From assembly GCA_030830565.1 (NCBI GenBank), contig JAURMR010000028.1:101284-165283 (forward strand): a stretch of 64,000 nt of DNA, in the 5' to 3' direction. Under the pieces are notes generated by a model that saw only the letters and a list, made by a program, of their open reading frames with translations, was not told where the DNA came from and did not search any database. Shown piece after piece: positions 31,659 through 41,785 of the stretch. A program made the translations under genes and the position numbers. The stretch is from Acidimicrobiales bacterium. GTDB lineage: Bacteria; Actinomycetota; Acidimicrobiia; Acidimicrobiales; Acidimicrobilacustridaceae. How positions within the stretch are numbered: position 1 is the stretch's first letter; each line of letters starts with the position of its first letter.

Positions 31659-32183
31659 TCAGAACGATTCACGGAGTTGGGACAGACGCTGACGCACAGA
31701 ACCGTCAATGACGGTGTCGCCGATCTGGGTGACGATGCCACCGAGGACGCTGGGGTCGACATCGACCACGACCTCGATCTGCTTGCCGGTCTTCTTCGCC
31801 AAAGCGGCGGCGAGACGGGACTTCTGTTCGTCGGTCAGAGCGACCGCCGAACGAACCTGCGCAACAACCTTGTCGCCGGTTGCAGCGTTACGAGCAAGCA
31901 TGCTGTCGACGATGATCGGCAGGTCGCGCACTCGGCCATTGGTGATGGTGGTGGACACCAGCGAAATGGTGAGTGCGTGTGCTTTGCCTTCGAGAAGGTC
32001 TTGAACAATCTGCGCACGGCGGTCGGCCGGAAGGTGCGGATCGGAAAGCACGGTGCGCAGTTCGTCGTTACCTTCGATCGTGCGTGACACACGGAAGAGT
32101 TCGTCGAGTACCTCGTTGCCCGAGCCTTCGGCCTGGACAAGTGAGAGGAACGCGCTGGCGTAGAGGTCGGTACGGTCGCTCAT
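31659..32183 (-). CDS. atpH: ATP synthase subunit delta
   Basis: Peripheral-stalk F1 subunit of 174 residues, tying the b subunits to the crown of F1. Recognised by YASAFLSL near the N-terminus, [15 protein letters not shown] in the middle and the family C-terminus [25 protein letters not shown] (shown in part). It is a separate normal delta, unlike the b-delta fusion of mycobacteria. ATGA overlap with the second b gene. Confidence 0.94.
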   Translation of the reverse strand: MSDRTDLYASAFLSLVQAEGSGNEVLDELFRVSRTIEGNDELRTVLSDPHLPADRRAQIVQDLLEGKAHALTISLVSTTITNGRVRDLPIIVDSMLARNAATGDKVVAQVRSAVALTDEQKSRLAAALAKKTGKQIEVVVDVDPSVLGGIVTQIGDTVIDGSVRQRLSQLRESF

Positions 32184-32716
32184 GAGCCTGCCTCCACACG
32201 GTCGATGTAGTTCTCGATGAGTTCGGTTTGCGTTGCTGCATCGAGGCTGTTGGCCACAACCTTCTCCGCGGCACCGAGTGCAAGCACACCGATTTCCGCT
32301 TGCAGATCAGAGGTGGCTTGCAGTTTGGCGGCTTCGGCATCGGCCAGACCACGCGCCTTGAGATCGGCAGCGTCGGTGCCTGCTCGGGCGATGATCTGCG
32401 CCTTGACCGTCTGAGCGTCGGCACGAGCACCAGCGATAATGCGCTGACGTTCATCGGCTGCGTTGGCGATATTTGATTCAACTTCGGCCAACTTGGCTTC
32501 AGCGGCTGCACGAGTATCGGCAGCGGAGGTGACCTCGTTGCGGATGCGGTCGATGCGACCGTTCCACATCACCTTGACCGGACCGAGACCCTTCCAAAGG
32601 AACAGCACAACGATGAGGGTGAACGAAATCGTTCCCCAAATCACCTCGTTGGTGTCACCAGGAATGATGAAGCCGTTTTCGGCGTGTTCGGTCGCAGAGG
32701 CGAGGAGAAAGTTCAT
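32180..32716 (-). CDS. atpF: ATP synthase subunit b (second b-type gene)
   Basis: 178 residues: a short N-terminus, one membrane helix at about 25-43 (ISFTLIVVLFLWKG), then a long Ala/Glu/Arg coiled coil ending in IDRVEAGS. It forms the peripheral stalk as a dimer, here probably with the b-type protein encoded 12 bases upstream. GAGGG sits 7 bases before the ATG. Stop overlaps atpH. Confidence 0.93.
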   Translation of the reverse strand: MNFLLASATEHAENGFIIPGDTNEVIWGTISFTLIVVLFLWKGLGPVKVMWNGRIDRIRNEVTSAADTRAAAEAKLAEVESNIANAADERQRIIAGARADAQTVKAQIIARAGTDAADLKARGLADAEAAKLQATSDLQAEIGVLALGAAEKVVANSLDAATQTELIENYIDRVEAGS

Positions 32717-32728
32717 TGTTCAGCCCTC

Positions 32729-33310
32729 TCAGTTCTGGCCGGAGGCGTTGACGTAGTCCTCGACAATGCGGCCCTGAGCGGCACGATCGAGAGGCTTTTG
32801 GATAACGGCTTCAGCTGCACCGACAGCGATGTCGGTGATGGAGCCGGTGAGTTCGCTGCGAGCACGATCCTTGGCGCCAGCGATTTCCGCTGCTGCCTCG
32901 GCTCGGGCTGCGGCCACATCGGCCTCGGCAGCGGCGATCTGTGTACGTCGTTCGGCATCGCCTTCAGCCCGAGAGGCTTCGAGGATGGCAACAGCCTCGG
33001 CGCGAGCACCGGCCAGACCGGCCTCGTACTGCTCGAGCTTGGCGACGCGCTCGGTCTCGGCTGCTTCCGCAGCGGCGAGATCGTCACGAACTTTGTCGGT
33101 ACGACCATCCATCACCTTGGTGATGCGGGGAAGCAGAACGAACTTCATCAGCGCCCACAGCGCGATGAAGAAGATCGCTGCCCAGAACATCTCATTGACG
33201 GTGGGGAGGATCGGGTTCTTGACCGCTTCCGCCTCACCGGCTGCCTGATCAAGAAGTTCAGTAGCTGTGGTGGCGGCGTCGGAGGCCAGTACCAGAATCG
33301 AAGCGAGCAC
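32729..33310 (-). CDS. atpF: ATP synthase subunit b (first b-type gene, b-prime-like)
   Basis: 193 residues with a membrane helix near 41-63 (MFWAAIFFIALWALMKFVLLP) preceded by a 35-residue segment, then a long coiled coil rich in Ala/Glu. It differs in sequence from the second b gene, so the two probably form a b/b' heterodimer as in photosynthetic bacteria and some actinobacteria. It follows atpE across 140 bases containing a large hairpin. Confidence 0.9.
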   Translation of the reverse strand: MLASILVLASDAATTATELLDQAAGEAEAVKNPILPTVNEMFWAAIFFIALWALMKFVLLPRITKVMDGRTDKVRDDLAAAEAAETERVAKLEQYEAGLAGARAEAVAILEASRAEGDAERRTQIAAAEADVAAARAEAAAEIAGAKDRARSELTGSITDIAVGAAEAVIQKPLDRAAQGRIVEDYVNASGQN

Positions 33311-33388
33311 GTGAGACTCCTTGGAGCGTGCGTCGGGGACAGAAAGAACGGAACAGCGTTAGTGCAAAAACTTTCGTGCAAACAGCGA

Positions 33389-33446
33389 CTTTTCGGGAGT
33401 CACCCACCCCCGCCGAAGCAGGGGTGGGTGCGCAACACCCGAAAAG
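33389..33446 (-). repeat. Composite intercistronic hairpin between atpE and the first b gene
   Basis: Two nested perfect stems: outer 9 bp (33389-33397 with 33438-33446, CTTTTCGGG/CCCGAAAAG) and inner 10 bp (33401-33410 with 33421-33430), separated by a 3/7-base internal loop, with a 10-base terminal loop. On the minus strand it begins only 4 bases after the atpE stop codon. No T-run follows. The position suggests mRNA 3'-end protection of the a-c segment or partial termination to raise c-subunit output; that is inference. Confidence 0.7.
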
Positions 33447-33450
33447 AGGA

Positions 33451-34608
<1,158 letters not shown>

Positions 34609-34612
<4 letters not shown>

Positions 34613-35058
34613 TTGGAGGTCGACTCCTTCGAAGCAGATGTGGGCTTAAGCCCTGGGTAAGCGATGGAAAGGGAGACACGCTTCATCTCCCAGAACAACA
34701 GACCGAGGTGGGTCACAACGATGGTGATGCCGAGGGGCACCAACTCGACCCACGAGGCAGTCCGGACGAGCCAGATAGCCAGGAAAATCAAGGACAAACG
34801 AATCAGATAACCGAAGAGCGCTGCGCCCATGACGAACCCCGGAGAGATCCGTCCGGCCCAGGTCAGCATCGCGGCGGCGAGCACGAAGTTCGCCACGACG
34901 ATCGCAAGACCATAGGCGGTGGAGAGCGCCCCGTGGACACCCCAGATCAAACCAAACGCAATGATGAGAATCGGCCCAACAATTGCGGCCTTTTTCACCA
35001 TGTCGCGGGCGATCATCGCCTCAGGTGCATCGCCATCAATATGCGTCGGGGAGGTCAT
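34609..35058 (-). CDS. AtpI-like membrane protein of the atp operon
   Basis: 149 residues with four hydrophobic segments (roughly 22-40, 48-66, 74-95, 101-120) and polar ends. It occupies the atpI position directly before atpB. AtpI-type proteins assist c-ring assembly or ion supply; direct sequence identity with E. coli AtpI is not evident to me. The ATG at 35058 is fixed by ATGA overlap with the upstream AtpZ-like gene, and its end overlaps atpB. Confidence 0.75.
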
Positions 35059-35303
35059 CGTTGTGCCCATGGCCCGTTCGCTTCGTGATGCTCCATCTCG
35101 GAGCGGTACGAGAAGTAGATCTTGGTGACGGCACCAACAAGGCCGAGCACGCCAAAGGTGATCGTGAGAATCGGGACAGTTCCGAACAAGCGGTCGAGTC
35201 CGTACCCAATGGCTGCGAGCAACATCGGCGAGAAAACGAGCTCGTAGCCGCCCGTGGTTCGTCCCATTTGCTGTGTGAGTTCGCGCCGTTGCGAATTCTT
35301 CAC
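35055..35303 (-). CDS. AtpZ-like small membrane protein
   Basis: 82 residues from a GTG with AAGGTG about 6 bases upstream. A charged N-terminus is followed by GGYELVFSPMLLAAIGYGLDRLFGT and a second helix ending in KIYFSYRSEM, the layout of AtpZ (AtpI-related) proteins that precede F-type ATP synthase operons, some of which carry Mg or Ca. A longer in-frame reading to 35387 contains no plausible family residues. First gene of the atp cluster. Confidence 0.78.
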   Translation of the reverse strand: MKNSQRRELTQQMGRTTGGYELVFSPMLLAAIGYGLDRLFGTVPILTITFGVLGLVGAVTKIYFSYRSEMEHHEANGPWAQR

Positions 35304-35368
35304 CGCGCACCTTGGTGTGTCGGAGGAATGATGGACCGATCGACAACACCGAAACTTGCGCGTCGCTG

Positions 35369-35392
35369 ACCTTGTGAAACTGCGCACAAGGT
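35369..35392 (-). repeat. Hairpin between wecA and the atp operon
   Basis: 8-bp stem, ACCTTGTG with CACAAGGT, around an 8-base loop, starting 11 bases after the wecA stop. It may partly terminate the glyA-wecA transcript or mark the atp leader. No T-run on the minus strand. Confidence 0.45.
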
Positions 35393-35402
35393 AGGCGCGC
35401 CG

Positions 35403-36638
35403 TTAATTTTCCGCAACTTTTCCGGGCTCCTCGTCCGAAGCTGGGGCCGGAGTCCCGAACTCGATCGGACCCGTGGCTTCTGCATGGCCGAGCCCGGCAT
35501 TGCGGCGGGACGCTCGAGCCTCGTCTCGGGCCAGGCGACGACGCTCGAGGCGGACCCCGGGATGCAGGATCGTGAAGAGCGACAAGAGGATGGCGGCAAT
35601 TCCGAATGGGACGATGCCATCTCCTGAGCCGCTGTAGATCGGCCACAAAACAAAGCCGCTGAGCAGTGCTGTCCAGGTCCAGAGGATGAACACGCTCCGA
35701 CGGTGCCCGTGGCCAAGGGCCATGAGGCGGTGATGGAGATGTCCCTTGTCCGCGTTTGAAATGCCACTTCGAGAACGGGCACGCCTGATGATGGCGAACA
35801 ACGTGTCGATGACGGGCACGCCGAGGATCACGAGAGGAATCAGCAACGGGGCGAAGAAGAAGAATGAGCTTCCTGAATAGGAACGATCGATGCGCCCGCC
35901 GACAACCATGGTCGATGCGGCCATCAGCAAGCCCAGCAAAAGGGCACCGGCATCACCCATGAAGATTTTTGCTGGGTGGATGTTGTGCGGCAGAAAACCG
36001 AGACACGCCCCGAGCACAACAATGGCAACAAGCGGCCCGACGTTGCCGGCGGCCAACAGTCCCTCGCCGCCAAGTTCGTGGGCATACAAAAAGAAAGTGC
36101 CTGCAGCGATCGCAACGATGCCGCCTGCCAAACCATCGAGACCATCGATCAGGTTGATGGCATTTGCCATACCAACAACCCACACCACCGAAATCAAATA
36201 CGACCAGTCGGTGGAAAGTACAAACACGCCAGCGAACGGAACTCGGAAGACAAGGATCGAGATTCCAGAAATCACCAACACACTCGCGGCAAGAACGATG
36301 CCGGCGATTTTCGCGGGTGCGGAAACTTCACGAAGATCGTCAATGACGCCAACGACTGCAATCACGATTGCAGCGAGCACGAGCCCCAGTGGTTCTGTGC
36401 TTCCGGTGAAAACAACGTCGAATGAGCCCATGCACCACGCGGTGAACATCCCGACGAGCACGCCGACCAGCATCGCAATGCCGCCAAGAGTCGGAGTCGG
36501 TCGTTCATGCACATGGCGCGCATCGGGACGCACGACGGCGCCGATTCGGAATGACAAACGCCGAACACCAAACAGAGTCACAAAGGTCGTGACGGCAACA
36601 ACCGCCAAGACAATTGCGTATGCGCCGATGCTCGGCAC
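35403..36638 (-). CDS. wecA: Undecaprenyl-phosphate N-acetylhexosamine-1-phosphate transferase
   Basis: Integral membrane enzyme of the MraY/WecA family that starts cell-wall polymer or arabinogalactan-linker type glycans by moving a sugar-1-phosphate to decaprenyl or undecaprenyl phosphate. 411 residues with about 11 helices and the cytoplasmic catalytic motifs VGVIDDLREV, NLIDGLDGLAGG, MGDAGALLLG and the HxHHR-like KGHLHHRL. A polar tail of about 60 residues follows. The context glyA-wecA-atp matches the actinobacterial rfe position. Confidence 0.92.
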   Translation of the reverse strand: MPSIGAYAIVLAVVAVTTFVTLFGVRRLSFRIGAVVRPDARHVHERPTPTLGGIAMLVGVLVGMFTAWCMGSFDVVFTGSTEPLGLVLAAIVIAVVGVIDDLREVSAPAKIAGIVLAASVLVISGISILVFRVPFAGVFVLSTDWSYLISVVWVVGMANAINLIDGLDGLAGGIVAIAAGTFFLYAHELGGEGLLAAGNVGPLVAIVVLGACLGFLPHNIHPAKIFMGDAGALLLGLLMAASTMVVGGRIDRSYSGSSFFFFAPLLIPLVILGVPVIDTLFAIIRRARSRSGISNADKGHLHHRLMALGHGHRRSVFILWTWTALLSGFVLWPIYSGSGDGIVPFGIAAILLSLFTILHPGVRLERRRLARDEARASRRNAGLGHAEATGPIEFGTPAPASDEEPGKVAEN

Positions 36639-36658
36639 GGTGTCGAAAGCTCCCCGAC

Positions 36659-37900
36659 TCAGCCGTACGGGGTGAAGTTGGCGCAGAGTGCCGCAACATC
36701 AGCGCGCACTGAAGCAACCGTTGCTTCGTCAGCTCGGCCACGAAGTGCTCGAGCGATAAGCGACGCGATCTGCACCATCTCTGGTTCGGTCATTCCCTGT
36801 GTCGTGACAGCGGGGGTTCCGATTCGAACGCCGCTTGTGACGAACGGCGAACGCGGATCGTCGGGGATGGTGTTTTTGTTCAACGTGATTCCAGCGAGAT
36901 CAAGAACGGCCTGCGCTTCTTTGCCCGTGAGTTCCGCGTCGAACCCACGCAAATCAACCAAGCAGAGGTGGTTATCGGTGCCACCGGATACCAGGCGGAA
37001 GCCTTCCTTTGAAAGTGCTTCGGCAAGGGCACCAGAGTTCTTCACGATTTGTTGCGCGTATCGCTTGAATGAAGGATCGGCTGCTTCACGGAATGCAACG
37101 GCCTTCGCAGCGATCGCATTCTCAAGCGGACCACCCTGCAAACCCGGGAACATTGCCTTGTCGATTGCCGCTGCGTGTTCAGCGCGACTGAGAATGCAGC
37201 CGCCGCGCGGGCCACGCAAGGTCTTATGCGTCGTGAAGGTAACGACGTCGGCGTGCTCAACAGGATTGGGATGCACGCCACCAGCAATAAGCCCCGCAAT
37301 ATGCGCAGCATCAAACATAAGGAGCGCACCGATTTCATCGGCGATCTCACGAATGGGCGCAGGGTCGATGATGCGCGGGTAGGCGGTAGCGCCAGCGATG
37401 ATCATCTTCGGACGCTCACGCAACGCCGTTTCGCGCATTTGATCCATGTCGATGCGTTCATCGGATGGGGTCACGCCGTAGGCGACGAAGTTGTAGAAGC
37501 GACCAGAGATATTGACGGGTGACCCGTGGGTGAGGTGACCGCCGTGATCAAGGCTGAGCCCCATCACGGTGTCGCCTTGTTCGAGAAGCGCGAGGTACAC
37601 ACCAAGGTTGGCGTTTGCACCCGAATGAGGCTGGACGTTGGCGTGTTCAGCGCCGAAGAGTTCCTTCACGCGATCACGAGCGATGTCTTCGATCTCATCG
37701 ACGATTTCGTTGCCGCCGTAATACCGCTTACCCGGGTAGCCCTCGGAGTACTTGTTTGTCAGCACCGAGCCTGTCGCCCGCATCACCGCAGGAGAGGTGA
37801 AGTTCTCCGAAGCGATGAGCTGCAGCGTGGTGTTCTGACGTTCGACTTCGGCATCGATCAGTCCGAAAAGCGTGTCGTCGTTGTCAGCAGGCCAGGGCAT
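36659..37900 (-). CDS. glyA: Serine hydroxymethyltransferase
   Basis: PLP enzyme that interconverts serine and glycine, charging tetrahydrofolate. 413 residues. Internal aldimine Lys226 in [32 protein letters not shown] and [11 protein letters not shown] are all present. The ATG at 37900 has GAGGAG 7 bases upstream. First gene of the minus-strand run with wecA and probably atp, 20 bases before wecA, divergent from the thiolase-like gene. Confidence 0.96.
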   Translation of the reverse strand: MPWPADNDDTLFGLIDAEVERQNTTLQLIASENFTSPAVMRATGSVLTNKYSEGYPGKRYYGGNEIVDEIEDIARDRVKELFGAEHANVQPHSGANANLGVYLALLEQGDTVMGLSLDHGGHLTHGSPVNISGRFYNFVAYGVTPSDERIDMDQMRETALRERPKMIIAGATAYPRIIDPAPIREIADEIGALLMFDAAHIAGLIAGGVHPNPVEHADVVTFTTHKTLRGPRGGCILSRAEHAAAIDKAMFPGLQGGPLENAIAAKAVAFREAADPSFKRYAQQIVKNSGALAEALSKEGFRLVSGGTDNHLCLVDLRGFDAELTGKEAQAVLDLAGITLNKNTIPDDPRSPFVTSGVRIGTPAVTTQGMTEPEMVQIASLIARALRGRADEATVASVRADVAALCANFTPYG

Positions 37901-37983
37901 GGCGGATCTCCTCGTGCGGTGTCGTATGGATCGTAGTGCCGCCCCTTCGGATGCTGACCCGCTCGGCAAGTACGTTGCCCGTC

Positions 37984-39510
37984 ATGGCCACTCAACTCGA
38001 TCCACGGCTCCCCATCATCGTCGGGAGCGGTCAAGTCATGATCCGCGACGCGGCGACCGATCCGCTCGAACCGGCCGACCTCATGGCCGAGGCATTGCGC
38101 CGAGCAGAAATTGATAGCGGCGGGACAGGACTTCTCGCCAGTGCTGACCAGGTGCTGACCGTGAGTGAATTGTCATGGAAGTACCGAAACCCAGCCCTCG
38201 CTGTCGCCCAGCGGATCAGCGCCTCACCCCGACGATTGGCCAGTTCGGTTGTCGGAGGGAATTTGGCCGGAGTCATGGTGGCTCGAGCTGCCGCTGATAT
38301 TCAGGCCGGCGCCGCAGACATCATCGTCATCACCGGAGGGGAAGCGACACGAACTCGGTCCCGCCTCCGAAAGGCCGGCATTGAGCCCGACTGGTCCACT
38401 CAACCAGGCACCGTCGAGCCGCCCGAGTCCATCGGCGATCTTCGACCACTTGTCAATGAGGTTGAAAACGCCCGCGGCGTTCGCTTGCCGGTCCACGTCT
38501 ATCCACTCTTCGAGGTTGCACTTCGAGCCCAGCTCGGACTGAGCGTCGAGCAGCACATCGAGCGCATCGGTTCGCTGTGGGCGGCATTCTCCGAAGTTGC
38601 AGCAACCAACCCAAATGCTTGGATTCGCACTCCCCTGTCGAGTTCCGAGATCACGACCGCATCTGCTGACAACCGCATGATCGCTTGGCCCTACACAAAG
38701 CGATTGTGCTCAAACAGTCAGGTTGATCAAGGCGCGGCAGTGATCCTTACGTCGGTCGGTGCAGCCGAGCGTGCTGGGGTTCCGCGCGATCGGTGGATCT
38801 TTCTGCATGCCGGCACTGAAGCTGTCGACCACTGGAACGTTTCGAATCGCGTCGATCTCTGTTCTTCTCCTGCACTTCGCACCGCGGGCCGTGATGCGTT
38901 CGCTCTTTCCAACACCAACATTGAGGACATCGCTCATATCGACCTGTACTCGTGTTTCCCCGCGGCCGTGCAGATCGGTGCGATCGAACTCGGACTCATC
39001 TCTGCAACCGATACCGCTAGTTCAGGCTGGGGTGGAATCGGCGCACCTCGACCACTCACCATTACGGGCGGCATGACGTTCGCTGGGGGACCACTGAACA
39101 ATTACCCAACACACGGACTCGCAACCATGGTCGGCAGGTTGCGAAATGATCCGGGTTCGCTGGGACTCTGCACTGCGAATGGTGGCTATACGACCGAACA
39201 CGCAGTTCTCATCGCTTCAACAGAGCCACCATCTACAGGCGAGTATCGCTATTCAAATCCTCAAGCCGAAGTGGACGCCCTGCCGAGTGTCGCGTGCGAC
39301 GACACGTGGACCGGCGATATCACTATCGAAAGTGCAACCGTCGTTTTCGAAGAAGTTCCGACATATGCGTTGGTCGCGACGCGCACACCAGACGGTCAAC
39401 GCTCGTGGGGCATGTCAACCGACACCGATTTCATGAACGCAGCGATGACGACAGAACTCGTTGGCACGCGCGCGCAGCGGCTCGCCGACGGCACCATTGC
39501 AATCGGTTAA
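37984..39510 (+). CDS. Thiolase-like acetyl-CoA acetyltransferase family protein
   Basis: 508 residues with a thiolase fold. The catalytic-Cys loop is replaced by SVVGGNLAGVMVARAAADI; the later motifs LYSCFPAAVQIGAIELGL and NGGYTTEHAVLIAS (His) are kept. A C-terminal beta domain follows (from about 430). This is a recognisable actinobacterial group often annotated as acetyl-CoA acetyltransferase, but loss of the first Cys means the usual condensation chemistry is not assured. Divergent from glyA with 83 bases between. Confidence 0.78.
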   Translation: MATQLDPRLPIIVGSGQVMIRDAATDPLEPADLMAEALRRAEIDSGGTGLLASADQVLTVSELSWKYRNPALAVAQRISASPRRLASSVVGGNLAGVMVARAAADIQAGAADIIVITGGEATRTRSRLRKAGIEPDWSTQPGTVEPPESIGDLRPLVNEVENARGVRLPVHVYPLFEVALRAQLGLSVEQHIERIGSLWAAFSEVAATNPNAWIRTPLSSSEITTASADNRMIAWPYTKRLCSNSQVDQGAAVILTSVGAAERAGVPRDRWIFLHAGTEAVDHWNVSNRVDLCSSPALRTAGRDAFALSNTNIEDIAHIDLYSCFPAAVQIGAIELGLISATDTASSGWGGIGAPRPLTITGGMTFAGGPLNNYPTHGLATMVGRLRNDPGSLGLCTANGGYTTEHAVLIASTEPPSTGEYRYSNPQAEVDALPSVACDDTWTGDITIESATVVFEEVPTYALVATRTPDGQRSWGMSTDTDFMNAAMTTELVGTRAQRLADGTIAIG

Positions 39511-39521
39511 GGCAGCCGCGA

Positions 39522-39953
39522 TCAGTCGTCGCTGAGATTGGCCTTGAGTCGCGACGCGAGAAGTGCATGAACACGCTCTTCGGCTTTCGGCATTTCGCTC
39601 AAAAGTTTTTGAAATGCTTTCGTGTCGAACGCAAGGAGCGACATCGGAGTTGTGGCTACGACCGTTGCCGTTCGTGGTCGGCGGTCAATGAGTGCCATCT
39701 CCCCGACCATCGATCCGGGCCCGAGGGTCACGAGATGTTCTTCGCCAACGAAGACTTCGGCCTGCCCGGATTCGATGACGTAACACTCCTGTCCAACTCG
39801 GCCTTGATCGATCAAAAGTGTCCCCGATTCGATCTCAACATCGTCGGCAAGCTCAGCAACCCGATCGAGTTCGGCATCGCTGAACCCTTCAAAGAAGGCC
39901 AGTTCCCTGAGGCGAGACGCCCCGTCAACTGCTTTTTTTCGCTTTCCGAACAC
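39522..39953 (-). CDS. Stand-alone cyclic-nucleotide-binding domain protein
   Basis: 143 residues, almost entirely a cNMP-binding beta roll: LRELAFFEGFSDAELDRVAEL, the phosphate-binding cassette GSMVGEMALIDRRPRTATVVA, and a C-terminal helix. There is no helix-turn-helix or kinase domain, so it is a sensor that must signal through a partner. GTG at 39953 is chosen: AAAGGTGG precedes it. Converges with the thiolase-like gene and is divergent from menB. Confidence 0.8.
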   Translation of the reverse strand: MFGKRKKAVDGASRLRELAFFEGFSDAELDRVAELADDVEIESGTLLIDQGRVGQECYVIESGQAEVFVGEEHLVTLGPGSMVGEMALIDRRPRTATVVATTPMSLLAFDTKAFQKLLSEMPKAEERVHALLASRLKANLSDD

Positions 39954-40036
39954 AATCTCCCACCTTTCGGCATGGACGGGTGCCCCCGTCCGCGACGATG
40001 GTAGGCGCATCCCGCTTCATCTGACCGGAGGAATTC

Positions 40037-40939
40037 ATGGTCTCGGAACTCTTTGACCCTGCTGCATGGCGCCAAGTCCCTGGCTTTGAGGACTTCACCG
40101 ACATCACCTATCACCGCGCCGTCGATCAAGGAACGGTCCGAGTGGCATTCAACCGCCCAGAGATCCGCAATGCCTTCCGTCCACAAACGGTCGACGAGTT
40201 GTATCGAGCGCTCGATCATGCCCGCATGTCGAGCGATGTTGGCTGCGTGCTTCTTACCGGCAATGGTCCGTCTCCCCGTGACGGCGGCTGGGCGTTTTGT
40301 TCTGGTGGCGATCAACGAATCCGCGGCAAGGACGGGTACAAGTACGCCGATGGCGAAACGGCCGACACGATCGATCCCGCCCGAAGCGGTCGACTCCACA
40401 TTCTCGAGGTACAACGACTCATCCGCTTCATGCCGAAGATCGTGATCTGCGTCGTTCCCGGTTGGGCCGCAGGCGGTGGCCACAGCCTTCATGTGGTGTG
40501 CGATCTCACGCTTGCAAGCGCAGAACATGCGAAGTTCAAACAGACCGACGCCGACGTTGCCAGCTTCGATGGCGGTTTCGGTTCCGCGTACCTCGCTCGT
40601 CAGGTCGGACAGAAGTTTGCGCGAGAAATTTTCTTTCTCGGACGCGAATACAGCGCCGAGCAAATGTTCCATATGGGCGCAGTGAACGAAGTTGTCCCGC
40701 ATGCCGAACTTGAAAAGGTCGCGCTCGAATGGGCGGCGATGATCAATGGCAAGAGTCCAACAGCGCAACGGATGTTGAAGTACTCGTTCAATCTCATTGA
40801 CGACGGACTTGTCGGACAGCAAATCTTTGCCGGTGAGGCAACGCGTCTCGCCTACGGCACCGATGAAGCCGCCGAGGGTCGTGATTCATTCCTCGAAAAG
40901 CGCGATCCCGATTGGTCTGCCTATCCCTGGCACTTCTGA
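40037..40939 (+). CDS. menB: 1,4-dihydroxy-2-naphthoyl-CoA synthase
   Basis: Ring-closing crotonase-fold enzyme of menaquinone biosynthesis. 300 residues. MenB-type motifs: NRPEIRNAFRP, FCSGGDQRIRG, the oxyanion strand VPGWAAGGGHSLHVVCDLT, QTDADVASFDGGFGSAYLAR and NEVVPHAELE. GGAGG lies 5 bases before the ATG. The rest of the men pathway is not in the window. Convergent with the DMT transporter gene. Confidence 0.93.
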   Translation: MVSELFDPAAWRQVPGFEDFTDITYHRAVDQGTVRVAFNRPEIRNAFRPQTVDELYRALDHARMSSDVGCVLLTGNGPSPRDGGWAFCSGGDQRIRGKDGYKYADGETADTIDPARSGRLHILEVQRLIRFMPKIVICVVPGWAAGGGHSLHVVCDLTLASAEHAKFKQTDADVASFDGGFGSAYLARQVGQKFAREIFFLGREYSAEQMFHMGAVNEVVPHAELEKVALEWAAMINGKSPTAQRMLKYSFNLIDDGLVGQQIFAGEATRLAYGTDEAAEGRDSFLEKRDPDWSAYPWHF

Positions 40940-40950
40940 CCTGCAGGCGT

Positions 40951-41784
40951 TTACGTTGCGACGACGATAACCACACCAATAAGCGCTAACGCAGCGCCGA
41001 CCCACTGCTCAGGTTCAAGACGTTCATGATGCACTTGGCGCGCAAGCACCAGTGTCATCACGGGGAACATTGATGCCAATGCCGCAACAACTGGCAGAGA
41101 ACCCGACTGCGTCGCTACGCCGTAGAGCGTGACTGCAACAACATCGCCAACACCGGCAATGGCGACCATCGGAACCACCGACGTCGCTGGACGTCGTGGC
41201 GCCCGTGTCGCAAGGACAGCGGCGACAAGCACCACCGGGTACGCAACCCTCATGATGAGCAGTGTCGAATACGCACTTTGTTCGCTGCCGTTCGCAACCG
41301 CGAGTAGCGACACACCGATTCCCAACGCTGCGCCAAGCGCCAAAAGAATCGGACGATGGCCGCCGGTGCGAAAATCACGAATATGCGGACCGCCGGCGAG
41401 GATCACGCCCACAACTGCGACCGCAATCCCTATCGATTGAAGAAGACCCGGACTCTCGCCGCGTAGAAATCCGGCAACAACTGGGACAAGTACCGACGTA
41501 CTGGCGATCGGCGCGACGACACCCATGGGTCCAGTGGCAAGGCCCCGGTAGAGCAACACAATGCCGATTGAACATGAAACTCCTGCGACAACTCCCCAAC
41601 CGATGACCGACGAGTCAAACACCAAATCACCGCTAACTACAGCGATGACCGAGATAACTGGAAGCGCAATAAGGCTCGACCACAACAAAACGGTTGTCGA
41701 TGGGGACTTTTTCGACGCCGTGCCTCCAAAGAAGTCTGAGGTTCCCCAAAGGACCGAAGACATCAGCGCGAGAAAGATCGGCAT
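40951..41784 (-). CDS. EamA/DMT-family transporter
   Basis: 277 residues, about ten hydrophobic helices in two EamA halves (first with SSVLWGTSDFFGG, second with LGAALGIGVSLLAVANG and ALALIGVVIVVAT). Likely exports or exchanges a small metabolite; substrate unknown. ATG at 41784 follows the prmC stop by one base, so it is coupled to prfA-prmC. It sits where sua5/tsaC lies in mycobacteria. Confidence 0.85.
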   Translation of the reverse strand: MPIFLALMSSVLWGTSDFFGGTASKKSPSTTVLLWSSLIALPVISVIAVVSGDLVFDSSVIGWGVVAGVSCSIGIVLLYRGLATGPMGVVAPIASTSVLVPVVAGFLRGESPGLLQSIGIAVAVVGVILAGGPHIRDFRTGGHRPILLALGAALGIGVSLLAVANGSEQSAYSTLLIMRVAYPVVLVAAVLATRAPRRPATSVVPMVAIAGVGDVVAVTLYGVATQSGSLPVVAALASMFPVMTLVLARQVHHERLEPEQWVGAALALIGVVIVVAT

Positions 41785-41785
41785 A

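Noticed and set aside
39812..40822. 336-codon open frame antisense to menB
   Set aside because: It lies opposite a clear MenB reading frame, has no recognisable motif and crosses the cNMP-domain gene. Long antisense frames are common at this GC content.
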